From Symbiodinium microadriaticum (taxonomy: Eukaryota > Sar > Dinophyceae > Suessiales > Symbiodiniaceae), in NCBI GenBank assembly GCA_001939145.1, contig LSRX01000312.1:474113-538112 (forward strand): a DNA stretch of 64,000 nt, given 5' to 3'. Both the position numbers and the translations under genes were made by a program. Position 1 is the first letter of the stretch. The number at the start of each line of letters is the position of its first letter. Shown piece by piece: positions 21,473 to 33,500 of this stretch. The notes under the pieces are model-generated. The model saw only the letters and a list, made by a program, of their open reading frames with translations, made no database searches and was not told where the DNA came from.

Positions 21473-23893
21473 GCGCCCAAAAGGGTTCAGGGTTTAGGGC
21501 TTCATATCCAAAACCCTAAACCGTAGTTCCAGCGGTTTCGGATTGAGGGTTCCCTATTGCTAAACCCCTTTAGTCCCAAACTTTCCCTTAAACCACCACA
21601 ACCAACTGTTGCTTGTAGGATCTTGTGGTAAAGCTTAGTAAGACATGTGTATAAGGACCCTACACACAAATCGGTTTGGGTAGTTCCAGGTAGTATCAGG
21701 TGGAAGGTCGGAGCGGCAGAGGGCTGAGTTTCAGAAGGGAGGGGAAAATTTAGCGTTTGTGGTTTGGAAAGGGGGAGGGTTTCTTTTAATCCGGGTGTTC
21801 TTGTTGCATGTTGTTGTCGTGTGCGTTTTATGTTGTTGTCTACCGATATGTTTTAGGAAACGGGATTTGAGTGTTCTGGGCTTTTGGGGGTCTTAAGTTT
21901 TGGATGGTTGTGGGGCTGTTTAGGATTTGTGCCTAGGTTTATGTTGCTGAGGTGCCTGGCATCTCGATTTCACATCGTCAGACTGGGCTTGACCTGTTGC
22001 CCTCGGAATTGACGAGTCCTTGAATGTGGAATCAGGTGCTTCCCGAAAAGAAAGCCTAGAATTCCTGAAGACCTTAGCCTGAACACCCTAAACTCCCAAT
22101 GTAGGGGACTAAATAATCACCCTCTACTATTTTGGAGGGTTCCTTATACCCCCAAAACCCTATTCTAATCATTAAGGCCCCTACATGGGACTTCCCAAAA
22201 ATTAGGGTACCTTATGGGGTCCTTATAAAGGGTACTATATTCGGGAGGGGGGGGGGGGTATTTTCGGAAACCCCCAACATTAAATTACCTATACTATTTT
22301 GGGCGGTTCCTTATTCTAGTCATAGCATACTATACACCCTAATCATTAAGGCCCCTGCATGAATGAAGAGTGAGGCCCGGGCCGACTTTATCAAGTGGGG
22401 CCTGGTCTACAACAACGGCGGCATCTTCATGGAACCCGACGCAGCTCAGCCAAATGTCTTTCGGGACGAAGGTTTAAAGGTGGGGAGCGCATTTAGGGCA
22501 CTTCGGGCACCATAGAGTTTGGGTTTGAGGGAGCTTGGCATTTAGGGTAGTTGGATCGTTGGGGGGTGGTCTGTTCTATGTGACATAGTTATACCGTCAC
22601 TGTCCCTCTTAATTATACTTATACCACGCCATAACTTACGTACTGCGCCAGAGAGCAAAACTAGCATTGGAGGGTCTGGGTAGGGCTTTAATATCAGGGC
22701 CGTAGTTCGGACAGGGTGTCGGGGGTATATTATTATCCTGCACTTATAATAAGGAACCCGTAGGAATATTGTCGGTAACATTTTGGTAACCATTCAGGCT
22801 TTTGTATTCGGGTGAAGAGGCCGTTCATGGGATTGAGGTTCAGATTAATGGGGTGGAGGCTGTTGGAAAGAGGGTGCGGAGTTTGGTGTTAAGGGTGGTT
22901 TGGTGTCTTGGTCTCAACTTGGCAGGTTTTAGGCAGTTTTCTATTTGTAGCTAAACCCTAAACCCTAAACCGCCGTAGGATCGGGGGTTCTGAGGTCCGA
23001 AATTGAATGTAGCAGTCTGTGCTTGCGTTGTTTTGCTATTTCTTTGGAGCATGCGGCTTGGGGAGTTTAGTTTGGTTTTCGTTAGGTTCGTGGGCTTACA
23101 ATTTCTAGCAGAAGACGGTCGATGCACTCTTGCCGGGCACATGGGGCAGCCCAGTCGCTCTGAGCTTTGTTGAAGATGCAGAGTGGAGGCACAGAGACTG
23201 GGAAGGGCCGTCCTGGAATTCCATGTGAAACCCTTGACCGACTGAGGTGTCCAGAACTTAAGTAGCCTTTAGCTAACCCTGCCAATGCCAATGAAACTTG
23301 ATCCCCAAACCCACAAGCCCTAACCCCTAAACCCGAAGCTTAGTCGCTCAATCCTGTAACATCAGGTCGCTGAGAGGTTATTACCAAGTACCAAGGTGTT
23401 GACAAGCTTTTGGCCCGAAAGCCCCAAAGCAGAAACCAGAAACATGCCTAGCAAAGCCATCACTTTTCAAAGGTGCTGATGTCACAGGACATCGAGGAGG
23501 TCTGCAGAAAGACCGAAACCGTGGCAGCAACGACTAACACTTTGGTGTTTGAGTTTTAGGATTCGGGAGTTGGTTTTTTGGTTCTACTCGACCTGCTCCC
23601 CAGAAGCCCTACATCTTTGAGGTTCTTCATATTGAAATCGCTTTAAATGTCCTGCAAGATGCAGTTTCCGGGATGAAGCAACTTAGATCAACAGCCATAT
23701 AGGGCCTAGTGTGTGGACAATAGGAGCGAGGGAGCTCGGCAACCAGGAGCCAAGTGACACCGGCAGAGATAGGCATCCCCTAAGCAGGATTCAGGCCATG
23801 GCTTATGAACGGCTTCAGCCGAAGTGGCCCTAAATCATCTTTAGCACGGCGCAGGATCACTGTCTTCTCGTTTTTTTCAATATTCACCATGGT

Positions 23894-23926
<33 letters not shown>

Positions 23927-23927
23927 A

Positions 23928-23976
<49 letters not shown>

Positions 23977-26900
23977 GTATGTGTATATGAGCGTGTGTGT
24001 GTGCATGAGTATGTATGCACGTGTTTTGTATGTGTGTATGTCATGTATATCATGTCTGTTTGTTGGTGTGATTTGTTTGCTCGTTTGTGTGTTTGTTTGC
24101 TTGTGTTGCATGCTTGTTGGTTTGTGTGTTTGTGTTGGTTGCTTGTTGGTTTGTGTGTTTTGTAAGCTTGTGTTTTATCTTTTGTGTCTGTTTGTGTGTT
24201 TGCTTGCTTGCTTTCCTGCTTGTTTGCTTGTTTGTGTGTTCGTTTGTTTGCTTGTTGTTTCGTTCGTTTGTTGGTTGTGCTTGGTTGTTCGATCGTTTGT
24301 TCGTTTGCATGCATGTATGTATGTATGTATGTATGTATGTATGCATGCCTGTCTGTATGTATGTATGTATGTATGTATGTATGTATTATTTACGTATGTA
24401 TGTATGTATGTATGTATGTGTATCTATGTATGCGTGCATGTATGTATCTACAAAGTACAATAATAAATATATATATATATATATGTATATTTATTTATTT
24501 ATTTATTTATTTTTATTATAACTTGCATATACAACTTACATTGCCGGAGCCGATGTTGTTTTTTGCTGTTGCTGTCGTTTTGTTGTGCTCGGCAGCTGAA
24601 GTCCCGGCAGACCAGCACGTGAGTGAACTGCCGCTGGGGGCGCAAACAGCAAAAACAACACCCCCTGCAGCAACAGCAAAAAAACCTCCCCGCAACAACA
24701 GCAACAAAACAAACAAACGAAACAATCAACATCTCCCCGGCGGCAACAGAAAACAAAAACAAGCACTCCCCCTGCCCCCGCAGCAACAGAAAAAAAAGAG
24801 CACACCCACCCTGGCAACAGCAAGCAAAACCAGCAACACCAAAAAAACAAAGCCGCAGCAACAGCAACAAAACAAACACCCCACCCTCCCCCTCCCCGGC
24901 AGCACCAGCAAAAAGCAGCAACAAAAACAACAAGCACAACAGCAGCAGCAGCAGCAGCAGCAGCAAAAAACAAGCACCTCCCCTGCGGCAGGAGCAGCCA
25001 AACAAAAGCACGTCTCACAGCACAAAAGACCCCCGCGTAGCAACAGCAACATAACAAACACCCCTTTCTTAGCAACAGCAAAACACAGACGGAGAGAGAG
25101 AGAGAGAGAGACAGACACACACACACACACCCGCACACACACACACACACACGCACACACACACACACACACACACCCGCAGCAACAGTACAAAAACAAC
25201 AACAGCAAAACAAACATCCACCCCGCAGCAACAGCAAAGAAAAACACCTCCCCGGCAGCAACAGCAAAACACAGACGGANGCAGCAACAGCAAAACATCA
25301 AACACCTCCCCGGCAGCAACAGAACCCAGCCGCCCCCGAGCAGCAGCAGTAACAACAACATCACCGCCAAAAAACACGCACACCCGCAGCAACAGCAAGA
25401 AAAACACGTCCCTGCAGCCACAGCAAAAAAAAACAGCAACAGCAAGCGAAAACACTATTTTCTTGCCTTGCACCCAAGAACCTTAGCCGGAGACGGATGC
25501 ATGGCAGACTGATCATGTCTCTTCAGTCACAATCCGATGCCAAGAATCCTAAACCCCAACATAGAGACCTGAATTATTGCCAATACTCTTGCTTCGGGGT
25601 CCTTATTACTGCTACAGTATACCCCGAAACTTTTCTAGTTACTGAAGCCCCTATAAGAAGCCGTCATGGCAGCGGCTTGTTTGTAACCCGCATAGACCCC
25701 TGCAGAAAGAACGCTAAAGAAGGCCTACTTTCATTCTTAAGGCCCCTTTGTCAGCTCCTCAGGATGACTTCGACCTGGTATCCTCGCATCTCGGATAGGG
25801 TGCAACTTAAGTTTCAGCAAGGCTTACGGCTTCGGTTTAGGGCTTCAGGGCTTTACAGGGCTTTAGGGTTTGGGGTATCCGCAGCTACGCCAGGAACTTG
25901 CTTGTTTTGCCAAGGCGACAGGTGGACTGCTTGAGAGTTGGGAGTTGGACCATTCTGTGGTTGAGGATTTCTGCACTTTGGGCGAGTGTTGCCTTGCCAT
26001 GCCCCGGACCGACTGGTGATAGTTCCATGAGTCACGAAACTGAGCTATGTTAAGTTATCGCATGAAGTGTGGAAAAGAGCAACAGAGATTTCTGCTCGCG
26101 AAATTCGACCAGCCATCGCAGCCGGTATGTATCTGCGTGCTATTTCGAGATGATTCGTGGTTGGGAGCTTTTTGTCTTTGATGTTGGAATGCCGCCTTCT
26201 CTAACTAATCATACATAATATTGCATGCTAGAGCATTTGCAAGCCTCCAAACGCTGGCCAAGCTTATGTCTATCTATCTGTCTGTCTATCTATCTATCTA
26301 TCTATCTATCTACATGTTTATATCGATTGCAGACACATTTTCCGCGTTGTCCAGCTTCGAACGTCTAATTTCGTTCCTCAGCCTACAAGCCTGGATGCGA
26401 GAGGGCTTACTTTTCAGCCCTCATCACTGTAAGATGTCCCCAAACCGGATAGCGTAGGGGCCGAATCTATAGAATTGTGTTTTCGGTAGCTGTATTATGT
26501 CTTTTTCAGGAACGCTATGCTTGCATACTGCTCTTCAGTACGTTTCTTATGTTTCTCCATGTTTCTTCATTTTCTGGCCGATAGTACGCTAAATGCTCCC
26601 CCATAAACCCTAAACTGTCTTCTGATTTTACATGCAGAATTCTCTCCCAGCTCTGGTTCGAATGTCCGGGTTCCCAAACTTCTCCAGCTGCCTCAAGACT
26701 CAAGCCCGTAGTACAACTCAGGCCAGTACACATTAAGCCATCAAGCATTTTACAGTTTTGTTAGTAAATTGCAGCCGTGAGGAGCGACTGCAGTTAACTA
26801 TCGTGTTCGGAATGGCTGGATGTTTGCAGGCACAGGTTCAGGGCAGTTTCTGGTAAGTCATAGTGGCTTTCGATGCCGAGATATGGCAGAAGCCCTTAGC

Positions 26901-29900
26901 CGCAAAGCACGATGTATCAAAACACCCTGGCCCGTGAAACGCCAAACCTGTACTCCTCCACCGGCTCTCAGCCCCTTGTTGCCCACAGCCCTCAATCACA
27001 CACTCTTACATCCTCATCGAACCATTTACAGGAATTCTTAAAAAGAGCCGTTTTCCGACCATAATGTCGCGATCATAATGTCGCCTAAGACCCCGAAACC
27101 CGAAAGCCCCCCGAAACGGTACAGAACACCTGACAGAGCTCTTCAAGGGAACCCTGGAACCGAAAGCCTTTCCCGACGAAATATCCCGAAAGCCCTACAC
27201 CCTAAACCCTATAAACCCTAAGCCCTAAAAAAACCCTTTAAACCCTCAACCCCATAAACCCTAAACCCCAAACCCTGAAAGCCACAGGCAGGAGGAGTCC
27301 GATGGATCCTGCACCGACCAGTTCAACCCTGCCGTGGTCGCCGGACCACCGAAGAGCGTCTACTTCAAGGCATTCTAGGGGCTATGCAGGGGTTTAGGGT
27401 TTTCGTGGCCTCTACTTCTAGGGGCTATGCAGGGGTTTAGGGTTTTTGTGGCCTCTACTTCAAGGCGTTTTTAAAGGGGGTTCAGGGTTTTTTTTTGTGG
27501 CCTTTGCTTCAAGGCGTTTTTTTTTTTGGGGGGGGGGCAGCGTGACTGCGTTGATCTCCTTAGTTTAGGGTTTGGGGGTTGAGGGCTTGGGACCGTGAAC
27601 TGGGCGTCCCCCAGAAACCATGTTTTACAAGTATTTTGATTCTAAGCCCAAGGGGGTACAAAAAGTAATTATTCATTTTTTGTGTCAAAGGGTCTCATGG
27701 GTAAGGGATCCGTTATGGGCCCTGAAGAGCACGAAGGTGTAGGGTTTAGGGCTTTGTGTAGGGTTTGAAGCGTCGGTATGTTGCAGTTACTTTGGGCCGT
27801 GGGGTTTAGGAATGAGGAGGGTCCAGGATGCTAGACTTCGGCTTCTGGGTTTTGGGGCGATGGTTGAGGAAAGCATTGAGAGCAGCTTGCGGTGACGGTT
27901 TAAGGTTTAAGTTTGATAGTTCCGGGTTCTGGGTTTACGGTTCAAGGATGAGTGTTGTGAGGTTTACGCTTGCCGGCTTGGCTTTCAGATCCAACCATGG
28001 TTTAAGGTTCATGGGGCTGTTTGGGTTGGGATGTCGCTGTTGGGCTCGGAAGTTTTCGAGGTTCAGGACTTTTGTTTCGGCGTGAAGGGATGGGAGGCTG
28101 ATGTTCTTTGGGATTTGGGGTTTAGGGCTTTCAGGTTGTGGGCTTGGGGTTTGGGGGTTGCGGACTTCGGCAAGTGCATGGTGTAGGCAGCTTAGGTTTC
28201 AATCCTAAACCCTATAAGCCGTTTAGGGATGAGGCTAAACCGGAAACTCTAAACCCTAAACCGGTTTAGGGTTTCGAGGCTTTGCCGGGCCGCAACTTGA
28301 GGCCCATGCACGAAGGCCTGGCTTGGAGAAACGATCATACCGTCCCCTGCCCTGGCCATTTGTATAATCTCGACTGAACTTACCCAATAATCTAGATCAA
28401 AATATGAAATAAACAAATAATCAAATAGATAATTATGTGATATATATATATATATATATATGTATACATACACATGTCCGTGCATATGACTAGCCCTAGC
28501 TGCCTACCTGCCAACCTGCCCACCTACGTACATGCATATGTCACAACCGTGTCCTAACCATTAAAGCTCTTTCATTACATAGATATATTCACGAATCAAA
28601 GGGGTTGAGGGAACTCAAGGCGACGGCGCTTCGACTGTGTTGTTATGGTTTTGCCGCTTAGCTTGGGGCGGTCGGGATTTGCTAGAAGGTTGCAACTGCT
28701 CTTGGGCGTAGTATCCAGCATGTTGGGCTGGAACCTGCTTAACAGCCTCCCAAAACCCAAACTTACATAACTCCCACACTCTGACTCAAGATTTTTGACC
28801 TGCGTCTGTCCCAGGCAGTGTGGGAGAAGCACAAATCCATGCTCCAGCATCACTGCCCCATCGCAGATAAGCAGAAGGAGATCATCTGTTGCTTCGATGA
28901 CACTAACGACCCCTGGCTGACACACTTCGGTTCCTCCGGGGGTCCATGCAAACACACTTTGGCAGTAAAGTACGAAGTGCATGTGCGTGACCGTCTTTAA
29001 GGCCAAAGCTTATATTCACAAACCCTAAACCCTAAACCCCTTGTAATTCATAAACATGAGGTAGGGTCGAGTAGTCCGACAGTCAGGAACCAGACACTTT
29101 GCAGGGTCACACGGTGCACGAAGTCTCTCTCAGGGTTTAGGGTACGGCGAGAGTTAATTAAGTATGGCAGAGAATGATGAAACGGCAAGCAGGACCGCAA
29201 GAATCATGAGAACGCTGTGATACTGTAATGGTACTCCGGCTGAACATCCGCATGCCTGCGAAATGAAAAACGATGACAGTAGCAATCAACGCGAACCCCG
29301 AAGCAAGATGCAGGCAGACTTCTAATGGCCATGCTGTTGTTCAAACACTTATCATAAGTATACTAAACCTGAATAAACTACTGTATGGCCTATGATAAGT
29401 ATCCTACACCCAACTCCCTATGATATGCATACTGAACCATCAACTCTGAACTGAGGAGCGCTGTCATATTCCTTGGCTGGCAATGAACAGGGGCATCGCC
29501 CATCCCATCATCCGAGATTGGAGCCGCACCTTGTCTGTGGATTGAGGCTTCAGGGCATTTGGGGTTCCCCTTAAACCCTAAACCCTAAACCCTAGGCTTG
29601 AGCGTGGTTCTTCAAGAGAACCTTTAAGGGATTTCAGGTCTGGGACTTTCGGGGCGTGTTAAGGCCGACTGCTGGACAACCGACATGCTTTACCGTGAAG
29701 CCTGTAGAACACATACCACAGCGGCCTCGAACTGCTTGAAATGATGGCATGCCAGTTTTTTTCAACAGGATTCCCTCGCCTAGAAGACAGACAGACAGAC
29801 TGACGGACGGACAGAGACAGACAGACTCACACCCAGTCGACCCAGGCAGCCAACCTGATCGCTCCTTGAGCTTTTGCTTTAACAGGCGCGATTTGGGGAT

Positions 29901-30538
29901 GCTGGGTTTGCAAAGGGAGTCTCCAACTTCTTCTTGGCGAGAAGGCCTGTGACAGTCGACGATCATGCGTGTAAAACGAGCTTTAGGCCAGTTTCTGTCT
30001 AGTCTAGAGCCCTCAAGCTTAACCCCAAGTACCCTAAACCCCCAGATTGCAGCCCAAGCTTCTCAAGCTGATGGCCGGTTTTCGTGGCTCCGACTTGGCT
30101 GCACCGAAACGCACATCCGACAGCAAGTTTGCAAAGCGGCTCGCAGCATGGAAGCACACATCACCCACACGCCAGGCTTACATAGTCCTTGTTAACCTGG
30201 ATCCGCTAAAGGTCAAAGCGCTAGAGCAGGCAAAGTCTCTTGCAATGGCAATGCTGGTGTCCACTTCTACCTTCGGATCAACTCCCAGAGCTCCCTGGTG
30301 CGGTTATGGCTGTTTCTAATTGAGACCTTCTGTCTATACCGCAAAAAATTCTTTATATTTTTCTACGACTGCTAGGGGCCATATACCGGGTGCGGGTTTG
30401 CAATTGAAAACTTCGGAGAGAAGGACCACTATCATTGAGATACCGAGTAAAATATCATAGGATATATATTATAACAAAGCACACCTCGTAAAATGTCATT
30501 ATATATTTTATGCCAAACTAGACATTTATATGTGTGTA

Positions 30539-30570
<32 letters not shown>

Positions 30571-33500
30571 GTATAACCCTAAACTCAAAAACCTTAAACC
30601 TATAGATTGGTAGCTACCGACAAAGCTCTTAGCAGCCTCCGAGGTTCGGTGGCCGCGAGAGCGGAATGTCTCCCTGGTGAGGACGCCGGCTCTGAGACAG
30701 AGGCCGCTGCATTGGGCTTAGGCTTTAGGGTTTAGGATTAGGGGCATGATTTCGCGACAAAAACAAAAACAGGTTTAGGGTTTAGGGTTTAGGACCTTAA
30801 GCTGAGTTACTGTAATACGGAACCCCTTTCTTACTATATATCACCATTATGGTCACTTAAATCTATAGGTTCCATAACAGCAATTCAGGCATTGGGAAGT
30901 GCCAGCAGTGGCCAGCCTCGTTGCCTTGAAGATGATGAAACCGTCAAAGAGCCGGCAAGCAGGGTCGGGTTGGCATGTGCAGCGCACAGCTGCAGATGCA
31001 TCTGCGGCTGATCTTCGAGCCGATGGCACCTCCATCCTCCGCGCGGTGGTACGGCGCAATGTCGTAAAAACAGTGTGCCGCGTCGGGCTTTGGTCGCTCT
31101 TCACGGGCCTTGGAGCCTACTGGCTATTCCCAGCCTGCCAGAAGTTGTGGCTCGTGCTCCTCACAGGATCCGCAGAATCCGGGGCCTTGAGTGACACGAC
31201 CCTGGGATATGTGGGCAATATCTTGGCCCTCATGAGCGTCTTGTTTTCCATCCTTGCCGGGAACTCTTACACATCTCTGTACGGCCAGAACGAGGCCATT
31301 TTCTGTGCTCTCTTTGCGGAAGTTTCCGAGGCAAAAGCATTGATGGAGCAGATCGCCTTAGTTTGCTCGGGCAGACCATTTTATCGATCGGCTCTGGAAA
31401 ACATCAGACGTTACGTCAAACAGGATCCGCGTCGGTTATGTTTACGGATGTTTTGGTTTTAGAGGGCTTAAAGGGTGAAGTTCAGGGTCCGGAGTTTAGC
31501 TTTTACCAATAGGCCCCTAAGTAGTTCCTTTTTATTGGTTCGTATTTAGAATCCTATGAGGCAATCCCAAACAGGAACTACTTAGGGGCCTATGGGTAGG
31601 GTTCAAGATTGAAATTTTTTTTTTTGAGGGGGGGGTTAGGTGCTATCAGACGTCCAGCAGGACCTGCGTCGGTTAGACAAGCCGCCATCCATCCTCTGTG
31701 CTCTCAAGCCTCGCGATGATCCACTCGAGACTACGCTTTCCCTTCATTTCGAGGTGTGAAGCCCTTCTGGTAAGTCTAGTAGGAGACGGTTGCCAAAGCC
31801 CAAAGCCAAAACCTGACGTGATCAGACATGTTCCTAAACGCTAGCCGCGAATGCTCTATCAAGCTAAGCCATAAAACCCTAGTCAGACAAGCTTGCCTAA
31901 ACACAAGGAAGGAAGCATGTTCCAACCTTGCCTCGCAAACCTCCGGGTCCAACATCCCTAAGCCGCAATCTACAGGGAGAAAGAGGATTTTTAGCCCGAA
32001 ATAAGGCGTCTCTTGCCCTTTTTTGGGGGTGCCACTGTCGGTAGCCTAAACCCTGAACCCTCGGCTCGTCCTTGCTATGTTGGAGGGAAAAACCCCTCCA
32101 TGCCCTATGTATAGGCCCTAAAGCTTCTACTTTAAACCGTCGACACTGAAGAACTCTTAGGCTGCTCTACCTTTGGGCCGTCCTAGACTCCCGAAGTACC
32201 CTCTCTACAGCGGAAGTAGCACAAGCTGTAGCCCCCCAAAAATCCTACCTTTTGTGCAGGGCTCCTTAAAGCAGCTTCTTTACATAACCGTCGTTTAGGG
32301 CGACACGCACTTAAGAGGACAATAGAGCTGATTCAGGATAATGCTGGATCTCGGCTAAAACTTGCAACCTGCCGACAAAAAAGACTATGATTTGAGAAGG
32401 AGTTTAATTCGATTCACCATAATAGGAGCACATGCATACAGACATACGCGCGTACATACGTGCACATAAGTTGTGCAATACTTTCGGCGTCTTGTGCATC
32501 ATTAGTATGTATACATTGTAAGCAACGTGAAACACTGATGTAGACGCAACCTCAGTTTGGGTGACCAAGGAGAGCATCCTTTACCTAACAAGTGTGGGAG
32601 TGCCATCCACAGTCTACGAGACGGTACGAAGCCTTCGTCAACGTCGAGGAGATCGTCTAGGGGCAGTACAGCGGAAGCTTCCTCCCGTTCAGATGGCCTT
32701 GCTCTACGTTCTTGCAGGTCTTAACCTTGTTAGTCTACTCCTCCTAGCCTTGCGGATTCCATCCGAAGCCGAGTATCGCCTCTGCCGTGGACTCTTTGCT
32801 ATGATGGCCGGGGGCCTGATGATGACCATGCGGGTGATTCATGAATTATGGACTCCAGTGGGTGGTGCCTACAACGTGGATGGTGTCTTAAGGGTCATGA
32901 TCCTTGGTAGCAAATTAGGCAACATTTAACTTGTTGTTTTTTTTTTGGGGGGGGGTGGAGGGGGAGGGGGGGTAGTAAGGTAGTATGTAGGCCCTATTAA
33001 CTCCTAAAAGCTTAGCCTTCAGCTCCCCTAGGCCGTTATCACTGGAGAGTTAAGGATCACTGGCTTGGAGGATGAGTTGGACCAAAGGTTGCAAGGAAAG
33101 ACTTTCTCGGACACAAGCTTACCCCCTCCGCCGCCAAGCTTCAAGCGCCCAAGCAAAGCAGAGAGCAAAACGGGATCCATGGACAAGTGATCTTTCAGAC
33201 CTCCAGTCCAAGGAGCTATCATACTATATCCTTGCAACACGCACCGGGCGTGTTTCACGAATGCCATTTGACCTGTACAGGCAAACTGAAACCGAGTCTC
33301 GCGTGGGAAAAGAAACTCATCATGATGATTATGGCTTGCGCTATTCTAGCGGTACCGTTTGTAATGGTGGTATGAGGCCACTCAACTCCGTTTTTCTAGT
33401 GCATGCTGAGTTCTTCGCATTTGCTTGCCCTGCATTGTGCTGCCCTGCTGGTGATAGCTCGCCAATCAAGCGCAGACCATACGCCCGCAGAAGCAACCGT

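Larger units (their letters stand above)
21473..22374. other. Copy C intron 1
   Basis: TTTAGGG-type units 12 bp after the donor, CCCTAAA units at 21513 and 22085, and two family 3 elements (22100-22196 and 22281-22360). Confidence 0.6.

Noticed and set aside
23877-24521. Several open frames (90-188 codons) rich in Tyr-Val, Cys-Leu or His-Thr
   Set aside because: Pure microsatellite translations present in several frames of both strands.
24184-25512. 442-codon + frame with poly-Gln runs
   Set aside because: Longest open frame in the window, but made of microsatellite and CAGCAA minisatellite with no complex domain; minus-strand frames over the same DNA are equally open.
28596-29006. 136-codon minus-strand frame
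   Set aside because: Shadow of copy C exon C5, whose + strand protein matches copies A and B.
32561-32929. Reading exon M3 as a separate 122-residue gene
   Set aside because: Joining at GA-type donors gives one continuous family-like protein; the ends of this frame are intron read-through.
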